From NCBI GenBank assembly GCA_965221205.1, contig OZ244870.1, forward strand, positions 1,550,001 through 1,614,000: 64,000 nucleotides of DNA, given 5' to 3'. Made by a program: the position numbers and the translations under genes. This document shows, piece by piece, positions 1 to 8,201 of the stretch. The notes beneath the pieces are model-generated. The model made no database searches. It was not told the origin of the DNA and saw nothing but the letters and a program-made list of their open reading frames with translations. The first letter of the stretch is position 1, and each line of letters begins with the position of its first letter. The stretch comes from CBDFMG01 sp965221205 [NCBI: bacterium]. Its GTDB lineage: Bacteria; SM23-31.

Positions 1-2
1 AG

Positions 3-797
3 TATATTAAAGAATCAGACGAATCACTCTATCGTGTGTTACCGCTGCATCAGCCATTGCAAAGTAGATTCAAATATAATGATCTTATATTAGTATCCGG
101 ATTTAATGATTTTGCAGATAGACGGTATGATACCATATTGTCTAATTTAAATAATAACAACCTACTCAACTTTGCAAAACTTGTTAATGCAAAATATTTG
201 GTTTCTCCACAGGAAATCAATGTTCCAATCCTGAATAAAGCTTATGGGGAAGGTAATTTATTTGTCTATAAGAATAGCACTGCTCTTCCTTGGTTTTATA
301 TAAGAAATAATTTTGCAATTGAGAGAGATGAAAACAATTTACTTCAAAAAATTCTCAGCGGACACATTGATTTAAATACTACGGCAGCTATTGAAAAAAA
401 TATTCCGGGATATATTGATTTTTCCAATGCTGAAAACACAACGTTAGAGAATTACAAAATAGATATTATGAAATATGAATCAAACATGGGCAATGTAGAA
501 CTATCAGTTACCGCAGATACTCCCGGTTTTCTGATTTTTAGCGAAAATTACCATCCTGCTTGGGAGTGCTATATTAATGGCGAAAAGGTGGAATTATTTA
601 GAGCGAATTACCTGTTTAAGGGTGTTTTTTTTGATGTTGGAAAACATACAATTCGATTTGCCTATAGAGCAAAAATTGTTGATCTTAGCATAATGATAAC
701 GATTATTTCATTTTCTATCATCTGTTTTGCTCTTATTTATATTACGATTCAAAAAAAATATTTAAGAGGTACAATCTTTTGGAATAATACGGAGTGA
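3..797 (+). CDS. YfhO-like membrane protein, C-terminal part (truncated by window edge)
   Basis: The frame is open from the first bases, so the true start lies outside the window. What remains is the extracytoplasmic C-terminal part: a beta-rich segment with FSENYHPAWECYINGEK and VFFDVGKHTIRFAYR, then one membrane segment (about residues 230-252) and a short basic tail. The pattern of a Y/HP-x-W motif, a GK turn and a final F-x-Y segment before a helix is typical of YfhO-family proteins, which are multi-membrane enzymes linked to sugar modification of surface glycopolymers. Its neighbours (methyltransferase, GT4, flippase) fit a surface-polysaccharide role. The family call is from pattern memory; the catalytic part is not in view. 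Confidence 0.6.
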   Translation, partial: YIKESDESLYRVLPLHQPLQSRFKYNDLILVSGFNDFADRRYDTILSNLNNNNLLNFAKLVNAKYLVSPQEINVPILNKAYGEGNLFVYKNSTALPWFYIRNNFAIERDENNLLQKILSGHIDLNTTAAIEKNIPGYIDFSNAENTTLENYKIDIMKYESNMGNVELSVTADTPGFLIFSENYHPAWECYINGEKVELFRANYLFKGVFFDVGKHTIRFAYRAKIVDLSIMITIISFSIICFALIYITIQKKYLRGTIFWNNTE

Positions 798-842
798 AAT
801 CATATAAAAGAGTATACTCAAAAATTAATATTATTATTTTGA

Positions 843-1574
843 CTATTTAATACCAGTAACGATTGCACTTTTAAACGTAACATAACAATCGTCATCCTTT
901 TCGATCATATTATAATCTTCTTTAAAATAATCCGGGGCATTTATATGTAAATCAAAAATTAGCTCCTGTTTTTTTGAGGGAAGACCGCTTTTCTTAAGCC
1001 AGTCCTTGATACTCATATTGTCTTGTTCGTAAATATTAACTTTCAGATCCTTAAATCCTGCTTTTTTCAGATAATTAATCAAATCTGTTTCAAAAAATGT
1101 AAGGCGTTCTTCTTTGTGTTTGAATATTTCCATATAGAGCGATTTTGTCCGCTCAGTGGGCGGCACACCTTCCGCTATTCCAAAAATTCCGTCCTTTTTT
1201 ATAATTCGATGACATTCGTTTACTGCATCCTGAGTCCTCTCTGTAATATGATGGAACACCATTCGTGCAACAATTTTATCAAAAACATCATTCTTAAATA
1301 TTGGTTCCCTGATATCCCATTGAAAAAAATATTGATTACCTTTCCAATTACCCAGATTCATCATATCACTGGATATATCCATTCCAATTATTTCTTTTAC
1401 TTTAGTAGAGAATTGATGCGCAACAACTCCCGTACCTGTTCCTACATCCAATACAAAGTCATTTTTTTTCAAACGCATCAATTTTGTCAATATGTCAAGG
1501 TAGCTTTGATCTTTTACCCATTCTATTTCGTCATATTGAACAGATCTAATCTTCCAAAATTTTTCAGTTTTCAT
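843..1574 (-). CDS. Class I SAM-dependent methyltransferase
   Basis: A 243-residue protein with SAM-binding motif I VLDVGTGTG near residues 42-50, an acidic residue ending strand 2 in IIGMDIS, and a motif-IV-like FDKIVARMVFHHI segment. This is the UbiE/Methyltransf_11-type fold for small-molecule or lipid/sugar methylation. The substrate cannot be read from the sequence. It converges on the YfhO-like gene, with about 45 bases between the stops. The start ATG has no strong ribosome-binding site. The frame is intact, unlike several neighbours. Confidence 0.8.
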   Translation of the reverse strand: MKTEKFWKIRSVQYDEIEWVKDQSYLDILTKLMRLKKNDFVLDVGTGTGVVAHQFSTKVKEIIGMDISSDMMNLGNWKGNQYFFQWDIREPIFKNDVFDKIVARMVFHHITERTQDAVNECHRIIKKDGIFGIAEGVPPTERTKSLYMEIFKHKEERLTFFETDLINYLKKAGFKDLKVNIYEQDNMSIKDWLKKSGLPSKKQELIFDLHINAPDYFKEDYNMIEKDDDCYVTFKSAIVTGIK

Positions 1575-1592
1575 ATTCGGTCACTTCAATAA

Positions 1593-2254
1593 TAAAAGGC
1601 TTTTTTGTGCAATTGCTGACAATTCATGAATTTAATACGACTCTGTTAGTGCCATGTATTATTACCTCAGGTTAAAATCCTTTATTGGAGATAGTTTTCC
1701 AATCGACTTCTTTAATTCAATGATTCAAATTTCTCATTTCCAACTTTAATCAAAAATAATCAACAAGTCTAACGAAAAACAATCCCATATTCAAGGATTA
1801 TCAGTGAGGTATGCAACCGTGAGTGAGCTGCATATTAATTTATTAAAAAAATAATCAGTCAAAAGTATTATGTCATCAAAACTGACGGTGATTCTTTGAT
1901 GTTGATAATTTTACATGTATGACACCTTAAATTTTCATTGAAACATATATGATTTTCTCCGTTAACCGTTATGAAAAACATGCGAATACATCGACAAGAG
2001 TAAGACAAAACCAGTTGGTAATACAGCAAAAAGGCTGTAAATTATTTGATCAATATAATATTATAATGAAGATACAAAGAAGATATGTCATAGAGTTGTA
2101 TGCTTTATTCAGAAAACGTGAATAGCGAGGCAAATGATGATACCCTGGTAAACAGTTTTTGTTTGTAAACAAAACGCTCATTTGTTAAATTGCATCCATA
2201 ATTCTACAAAATCCATGTCAAACTCATACCGAGAATCGATAGAGGATATATCAG
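1593..2254. other. AT-rich intergenic stretch with a diverged repeat
   Basis: About 660 bases without a credible gene. The part from roughly 2090 to 2250 resembles 6165-6330 in order and wording: shared blocks are AACGTGAATA, GTTTTT-GTTTGT, TTGTTAAATTG and ATGTCAA. Both copies lie upstream of a plus-strand surface-biosynthesis gene. No tRNA-like or protein-coding signal was seen. Confidence 0.5.
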
Positions 2255-3401
2255 ATGAAAATTATCATTAACGCCAGATTCTTCAATTTGCCCAAAACCG
2301 GAATTGGACGATATTGTGTCAATTTATTCCATGAATTGCAAAAAATGTTTCCGAAAAATCACTATAACCTGGTCTCTAATCAACCGATAGATGCCCAATT
2401 AATACATAATAAATCAAATTGTGATATTACAGTAATCCCGTTTAAAAAATATTTGCTGCATAAAGACTTACGAAAAACATATTGGGAAATGTCGCAGTTT
2501 CGCAGGCACGTTGTCAATAACCAGGATAGTATCGTTCATCTACCGTACCCTTCGCCACACTTTTTTAAGCGAAACAAGGTCGTTATGACGATTCATGATC
2601 TCTGGCATCCTATCTCTCCATTAAAACAAACGGGCTATAAGGGGATTTATGATAAAACTCACACTAAGTTCGTTAAGCGAGCACTTCAGAAAGTAGATCA
2701 TGTCATTACTGATTCCGAGAGTTCAAAAAAAGATATTATTAAATTTCTCAGGTATCCTGAAGAAAAAATTACGGTGATCTATCTTGGGGTAGAGGATTAT
2801 TTTCGACCGGTTGGCGATAAGACAGTTGTCGATAACGTCAGAAATAAATTCAAACTGGAAAGAGAGTACATCCTGTATTTAGGTGATATCTGTGTCAGAA
2901 AAAATCTGGATGGTCTCCTTCGCGCGTACCATAATCTCCAATCTCCCGGACGACGTAAAAGATTTCTATGATCTTGTATTGGCAGGCAGAGCAAAGTTTT
3001 CTCAAACTTTGAGATGTCTTGCGGCGTCATTGGACCCAGAAAAAGTGAAATTTTTAGGTTTTGTTGACAACAATGACATCGCACCCTTATATAGTGCTGC
3101 ATCGCTTTTTGTATCTCCCTCAATATTTGAGGGGTTTGGATTGCCCGTCCTTGAAGCGATGAGTTGCGGAACGCCTGTAATTGGCTCGAACTCATCTTCG
3201 ATTCCGGAAGTTGCGGGTGATGCAGGAGTGTTAGTAGATGTTACAGACATTGAAGCGCTGACAAATGCTATGTACCGCGTGGTGACGGATACGGATCTTC
3301 GATCGTCAATGATCCGTAAAGGATTAGTACAGGCAGAAAAGTTTTCTTGGAGAAAAACCGCCCTGGAGACATATGAGATTTACAGAAAATTATTTGAATA
3401 G
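2255..3401 (+). pseudogene. GT4-family glycosyltransferase, interrupted by one frameshift
   Basis: The start ATG follows AGAGGA at good spacing. The first frame has the N-terminal Rossmann domain (NARFFNLPKTGIGRY near residue 5, MTIHDLWHP near 112) and runs to the domain linker LGDICVRKNLDGLLRAY. The next frame continues without loss from about base 2940 with the C-terminal GT-B domain. That part has the nucleotide-sugar signature FVSPSIFEGFGLPVLEAMSCG (shown here in pieces: SPSIFEGFGLPVLEAM) and SIPEVAGDAG. Together they make a full-length glycosyltransferase of about 380 residues, as expected for family 4 sugar transferases acting on cytoplasmic lipid-linked glycans. One base must be lost near 2935-2945 to join the frames. 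Mutation and sequence error cannot be told apart. Confidence 0.85.
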
Positions 3402-3436
3402 TTTTGCTGACTCGAATTATAATTTTGGAGAGCGTT

Positions 3437-3990
3437 ATGATATTAGACGTTGGATGTGGTAAGGATAAGGTGGAAGTAGAGGGAGAGAAAGTTATCGGAA
3501 TAGATTTTAACGAGAGTACCGATGCTGATGTCATCCATGATTTAAACAAGTTTCCCCTATCAATTTGAGGATAATACATTCAGCAGGATTGTTTGCAACA
3601 ATGTGCTGGAGCATGTTGATGATCTGTTTACTGCTATGGATGAACTGCATCGAATTGGCAAATCAAATGCTATTGTGTATATTCGCGGGCAATTTTTTAG
3701 CAGCTTGGCTGCGTTTACCGACCCGACTCATAAACGATCATTTACTAGCGGAACGTTTGACTATATCTGTCATGACGATCATCCGTATGGTTTCTATAGT
3801 GATCGACGATTTGTCAAGAAATTATTTAAAATAATTTTTTGGCCGGTTACCGAATGGGGGGGGGGTACGGCCTCAGGAGTGGTTTGGACTCGGACTGTTT
3901 GCGAATAAAATGACACGCATATATGAAAAGTTTTTTGCATTCATTTTTCCTGCCAAAGCGATTGAATTTGAATTGGAGATTATTAAATAA
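3437..3990 (+). pseudogene. SAM methyltransferase with two frameshifts, one at a G10 tract
   Basis: ATG after GGAG. The reading frame begins MILDVGCGKDKVEVEG (a motif-I-like start) and shifts at a C4 run at 3554-3557. It then continues as YQFEDNTFSRIVCNNVLEHV (methyltransferase motif IV region) and reaches a run of ten G at 3856-3865. With ten G the protein stops at 3906-3908. With nine G it would read on through PQEWFGLGLFANKM and KAIEFELEIIK to the stop at 3988-3990, which looks like the natural C-terminus. It lies between GT4 and the convergent flippase gene, so a role in methylating a surface sugar is inferred. Confidence 0.7.
3856..3865 (+). repeat. G10 homopolymer inside a methyltransferase frame
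   Basis: Ten consecutive G bases. Removing one restores the reading frame to a longer, better-looking C-terminus. In a GC-poor setting such a run is conspicuous, and it is a classical slippage substrate for on/off switching of surface-structure genes. It could equally be a homopolymer length error. Confidence 0.8.
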
Positions 3991-4144
3991 AAGTTTTGTG
4001 ATATAAGCGACTGTGTTTGTAAACTTTGTAGATATCAATCTAACCCTCAAACAGTTTCCGTTGAAAGTAACAAGAACCAGTGTTATTGGAATTATATAGA
4101 ATAAATCAATCGTATCATTAACGGTTTAGCAGGATTTTTTATTT

Positions 4145-5662
4145 TTATGTGCTTCTCGGTTTTTTTCGAGAATCTGGCGATTTCTCTATCTTTTTCGCAA
4201 CCCACCTGACAACTCTGGTAGGTCGTACTTCGTACAGAATTCTTATGTCTTCGGCATTAACTCCTCGAAACAAGAATAAGAGTCCTATAAACAATGGGAA
4301 GCAGACTATCATAGTGAGCCAGAATTTGGTGTTCATAAAATATAAGATAATCCAGGTTAATACAGCAGGCGGGATCAATTTTGCGAGTAAAGGATATTGT
4401 ACAAGAGTTAGAGTACGTATCTGCTGAAAAAATAATCCCGAGATCAAAAAGATTGATGAGGAAACAGTTACTGAATAGGCAGCACCCATGACGCCAAATT
4501 TTGGAATCAGGGTAAGGCTCAGTGCAACGTTGCAGACTGCAGCGATACCGAATAGAACCATACTGTAGAATTGCTTGTTACTTGTAACCAAACCCGTGCT
4601 ATAGCCGACAAATCCATAATAGAATATTTGTGATATTAATAATATTTGTGCCGGTGCTACAGCGTGTATATATTGTTCCTTGAGAAAAATGTGCACAAAA
4701 AGAGTAATGATCTCTTGAATTTCAATGGTGAGGAATATAACCAAGGGAATGATAACGATAAGGAGATACTTTACAAGAAGCCGGTAGACATCAATATAGA
4801 CTTCGGAGCTTTTCAGATATTTTTGTGATAATATTGGATATGCAGACTGCGCAATAACACTGGGAATAAAACTTAACGATTCCGCAAGAAGCAGTGCGAA
4901 TCCGTAAATCCCGACTTCGGAACCCAACAGGTAAATAGTTGTTATCAACAAGCCTATTTTTAAATTGAGAGTATTGAGAATCGATGAAAAAAGTAGCGGT
5001 ATAGATTGTGAAATGAGAACTTTCCATCTTTTTCTATTAAATCTAAAACGCGGCATTTTATATCGTATTATGTGAGCCAGCATTAGAAGAAGAAAGCCTA
5101 TGAAGTCGGCCGATATTGTAATAAAGACCGCATGAGTAAGAGAATGAGACGTACGGATAAACAGAAGCAGACAGACAACAAAAAGTACGCGGTCAAGAAT
5201 ATTGAACACAACGGGATAGATAAACTTGTAGTCAATTACAAAGAGCGATTCAAACAATTTGCGAAATGATTTGAACCGTGATGAGACGATGACAGATAAA
5301 ACACCGTACCAGAACAGGTCTTTTACTTCGCGCGGGTAGTTAACGAGAAGTTCAAGGGTGAAATATGATGCGCTTATGACTATTAATGTGAGTAAGATGC
5401 CAATAGCATAGCCATTATACATTATCGCAAGAGCATTTTCTCTGTCTCTGGCGCCCTCTCGGATCAAAATTTCCTGCACCCCCAAATCGATCGCTGTTGC
5501 CCAGAGAGCAAAGTATGCAAAAATAGTCCGGTAATACCCGAATTGCCCGATATCGAGATATTCGGTCAATAGTATGATACTGAAAACATCAAAAATTCGG
5601 TTTGTCACGCCCCCGGCAAGAAGAATACCAGCATTTCCGGCAATTTTTTTCACATTCGACAT
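4145..5662 (-). CDS. Wzx/RfbX-type oligosaccharide flippase
   Basis: A 505-residue, strongly hydrophobic protein with about 12-14 predicted membrane helices and a basic C-terminal tail. The N-terminus (AGNAGILLAGGVTNRIFDVF) and the overall helix pattern match polysaccharide biosynthesis proteins of the MOP/MATE superfamily, which flip undecaprenyl-linked repeat units to the periplasm. It sits among glycosyl- and methyltransferases and is intact. Substrate unknown. Its upstream side holds a 25-base imperfect inverted repeat. Confidence 0.85.
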   Translation of the reverse strand: MSNVKKIAGNAGILLAGGVTNRIFDVFSIILLTEYLDIGQFGYYRTIFAYFALWATAIDLGVQEILIREGARDRENALAIMYNGYAIGILLTLIVISASYFTLELLVNYPREVKDLFWYGVLSVIVSSRFKSFRKLFESLFVIDYKFIYPVVFNILDRVLFVVCLLLFIRTSHSLTHAVFITISADFIGFLLLMLAHIIRYKMPRFRFNRKRWKVLISQSIPLLFSSILNTLNLKIGLLITTIYLLGSEVGIYGFALLLAESLSFIPSVIAQSAYPILSQKYLKSSEVYIDVYRLLVKYLLIVIIPLVIFLTIEIQEIITLFVHIFLKEQYIHAVAPAQILLISQIFYYGFVGYSTGLVTSNKQFYSMVLFGIAAVCNVALSLTLIPKFGVMGAAYSVTVSSSIFLISGLFFQQIRTLTLVQYPLLAKLIPPAVLTWIILYFMNTKFWLTMIVCFPLFIGLLFLFRGVNAEDIRILYEVRPTRVVRWVAKKIEKSPDSRKKPRST

Positions 5663-5692
5663 TACAGGTGTCCGGTAAAAATATAATTAAAA

Positions 5693-5770
5693 AGAGCTAA
5701 AACCTTTGTATTATTAAAAATAGAGATCATCGTAAAATTTACAGAAATACAAAAACGAGGTTTTAGCTCT
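5693..5770. repeat. Imperfect inverted repeat upstream of the flippase gene
   Basis: Left arm 5693-5712 (AGAGCTAAAACCTTTGTATT) pairs with right arm 5746-5770, which has the same bases in reverse complement plus five extra (AACGA) in the middle. The loop is about 33 bases. It lies about 30-110 bases upstream of the flippase start on that gene's strand. It may be an RNA hairpin in the leader or a tiny mobile-element relic; there is no coding content. Confidence 0.5.
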
Positions 5771-6423
5771 ATGATCTAACATACCATAATTGCTCAATTT
5801 TTGCAACAGAATTATCGATGTAATAGATGTAATTAAATAATTGGTTGATCGTTACTACGGTGACCATGATACTAAATGAATGAACCGTTGTCAGCAGTTC
5901 ATTCGTGTTGTTAATTGCGTAAAAATCAAGATACAAAGAATTTGCACACTTTACAGGTAAGCCTGCAAAGTCAGAAATTGATGTGGTATAACTAGAATAT
6001 TGAATGACCAGCTAAGAATACATTATCAAATGCGAATATTTTTCGCAGCGTCTGTTTATTACTATAATAAGCTGAATTGCTTCATCGAATCAATCAATTA
6101 TTATATCACACAGCTAAATAGAAAATATATTAAGAATAAAAAGAGAAAAGGTGTCAATAAATTGTATGTATTTAATCAGATAAACGTGAATACAGAGATA
6201 ATCGATGATTTGTTGATGTTCCAATAAACCGTTTTTCGTTTGTATATAGAAGGCTCACTTGTTAAATTGAACCTATAACTCAATAATATCGATGTCAATC
6301 TCTTACAAAGAGTGATTTGAGGGATTTTAGTAAATAGTGTGATGTTATATCGCACATTTTTTTATTGAGCTCCCCGTACTTTCCTTAAACAATAAACAGT
6401 GGAGACTATCTGTTAATAATATT
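5771..6423. other. Long AT-rich intergenic region with the second copy of a diverged repeat
   Basis: About 650 bases with no convincing gene. One 75-codon open frame at 6000-6227 has the amino-acid make-up of random AT-rich DNA. The part from about 6165 to 6330 resembles 2090-2250. Nothing else recognisable. Confidence 0.5.
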
Positions 6424-7127
6424 ATGAAATTCCCAAAATTAATTGCTCGTGATCTACAGGATGAAAGATTAATATTTAGAATCGTTGGAAATGCTATTGG
6501 CGATATTCTTTTAATCACACCTTTAACTGCAAATCAGCTTACCGTAATAAGAAATATTCTTTTTTACCAATTTATTATTTGTTTTATAAAGCTACAGCTA
6601 CTACGTATTTTTGGGGTGGACTCGGATGCCTGATTGTGCTGACTCTTGACTTTTCGGATGGCCATATTGCCAGAAAAAGGCAATCCGTGAGCAAGTTAGG
6701 TATGTGGATGGAAAAGGTGTTTGACACGCTATTTTTCTCACATTTTTCTTTGTTTGGTTTTTTTGTTGCATTGGGAATATTTCTTCGTACTGGTAATTCA
6801 TATATCTGGATATTGTTGTTTATAAATTTGTATGGGTCTTTTGCCAATAATTTAGCAATAATGGAGGAAAAGGCTATTCTTGGTGGAGAACATGCAGGAA
6901 CATCCCCGACCAGTTCTAAATTTTTGTTTCTGATAAATGAAAAAGTAACACTATTTCTGATGTGGGCGAATTTGCTTGTTTTTATATCTGCAATATTGTA
7001 CGGTCAATTCTTAAAAATTGGTATTGATTCAATTATTGTGATCTATGTAATCATAACCATTATTAACCAGATAAAATGGATTGGGAGAATTATTCTCCGT
7101 TTAGCGTTATTTTCAAAAAGTCATTAA
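6424..7127 (+). pseudogene. CDP-alcohol phosphatidyltransferase family protein with a frameshift at a T6 run
   Basis: The first frame begins MKFPKLIARDLQDER and includes ITPLTANQLTVIRN, the usual lead-in to this membrane enzyme family. At a T6 run (6560-6565) the frame must shift to continue as YYLFYKATATTYFWGGLGC. It then reaches the signature DFSDGHIARKRQSVSKLG-MWM-E-KVF-D. The family motif is DxxDGxxARx8Gx3Dx3D, where the aspartates bind the metal and the CMP group. Here the third aspartate is replaced by glutamate. Further membrane helices follow to residue ~230. Such enzymes make phospholipid headgroups or phospho-polyol lipids. The ribosome-binding site is weak. Confidence 0.75.
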
Positions 7128-7131
7128 TAAT

Positions 7132-7210
7132 CCCGGTAGAGTACCAGTTGAACTCTACCTATCACATAAAAAATTAGTATAAACTGTTAACACCTTAACA
7201 AAGCAGTACA
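7132..7210 (+). mobile_element. IS481 3'-end relic, copy 1
   Basis: About 79 bases match the last part of the IS481-type element at 55712-56762, from GGTAGAGTACC to the terminal GCAGTACA. The transposase body is absent. It lies immediately in front of the ribosome-binding site of the methyltransferase at 7241, so the gene's upstream region is IS-derived. Confidence 0.8.
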
Positions 7211-7240
7211 TATGATTATTATTTTATTAAGGAGAATTTC

Positions 7241-7909
7241 GTGCGGAGTAAATTGACATATTTTAGTAAGTTAGTTTTACCGTTTAAATATAAAAAAATC
7301 TACAAAGAGTATAAAGGTAAAGAAATTAATTATTTGGATATAGGATGCGGAAGCGATTCTCCTCATACAACGAAAATAATATTTCCAAAATGCAAATACT
7401 ACGGATTGGATATAAAAAAGGACCATATTCAACCAAAAGACCTTGATGCAATGGAAAAGTTTTATCATTTAAATCTTATGAAGGATGATATTAGTGAAAT
7501 ACCCGATGATTATTTTGATATCGTAAATATTACACATGTAATAGAACATATTACTAATAGTTACGAAGTATTGGAAAAGTTGATACCAAAATTAAAGAAG
7601 GGAGGAAAATACTATATTGAATTTCCATCTGTAAGATCATTAAGTTTCCCAAGCAAGCCGGGCACTTTAAATTTTTGTGACGATGATACGCATATATTTT
7701 TACCTTCGGTCAGGGAAGTAGCAAATTTGCTGCTTGCAAATAATTTCAAAATTATTAAAGGCGGCCTTAGGAGAGATAAAATCAGAATAATGTTGGCACC
7801 TCTTTATTATATTGTAGACCGAGTTTATTACAAACATGGATATGCAGGTGCCTATTGGGATATTCTTGGCTTTGCAGAATATGTATATGCTGAAAAAAGA
7901 AAAGATTAG
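7241..7909 (+). CDS. Class I SAM-dependent methyltransferase, IS-flanked
   Basis: GTG start with AAGGAG at good spacing. The 222-residue product has motif I YLDIGCGSDSPH near residues 31-42, an acidic YYGLDIKKD end of strand 2, and FDIVNITHVIEHI as motif IV, so it is a complete Methyltransf_11-type fold. The C-terminal part (VDRVYYKHGYAGAYWDILG) resembles methyltransferases found in O-antigen and glycolipid clusters. It is flanked on both sides, in the same orientation, by 3'-end relics of the same IS481 element, which suggests it arrived or was rearranged with IS copies. Confidence 0.8.
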   Translation: MRSKLTYFSKLVLPFKYKKIYKEYKGKEINYLDIGCGSDSPHTTKIIFPKCKYYGLDIKKDHIQPKDLDAMEKFYHLNLMKDDISEIPDDYFDIVNITHVIEHITNSYEVLEKLIPKLKKGGKYYIEFPSVRSLSFPSKPGTLNFCDDDTHIFLPSVREVANLLLANNFKIIKGGLRRDKIRIMLAPLYYIVDRVYYKHGYAGAYWDILGFAEYVYAEKRKD

Positions 7910-7947
7910 TTTAGCCGATCCCCTCGTAATATAAACAAATATATAGC

Positions 7948-8119
7948 TTGTATCTACCTAACAATCGATCAATTTAACGATGACTTGCAGAAATACTTGA
8001 GAACATACAATTATCAAAGAACGCATCAAGGAAAACACACCTAGAGTAGAGCACCTGCTGAATTCTACCTGTCATATAAAGAATCAGCTTAAGTGTTAAC
8101 ACCTTGACAAATCAGTACA
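7948..8119 (+). mobile_element. IS481 3'-end relic, copy 2
   Basis: Matches the 3' part of the element at 55712-56762. It still encodes the transposase tail (NDDLQKYLRTYNYQRTHQG) followed by an in-frame stop, then the IS terminus ending ATCAGTACA. The 5' portion of the element is missing. It lies directly downstream of the methyltransferase and about 80 bases upstream of the YpdA-like gene. Confidence 0.85.
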
Positions 8120-8201
8120 AATAAACATTAATGCAATATATTTTAATCTCATTTTGAATCAGCCGGTTAAACGATTGCTGTTTTAATGAGGAGAAGTGAT
8201 A

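Noticed and set aside
1023-1592. 189-codon plus-strand frame opposite the methyltransferase
   Set aside because: Antisense to a clear methyltransferase frame and with no protein-like features.
5756-5785. GTTTTAGCTCTATGATC resembles part of a Cas9-type CRISPR repeat/tracrRNA
   Set aside because: Single copy with an inverted partner nearby, no array, no cas genes; the likeness is chance.
6000-6227. 75-codon open frame in the intergenic region
   Set aside because: Composition of random AT-rich DNA, no ribosome-binding site, and the stretch is part of a diverged non-coding repeat.
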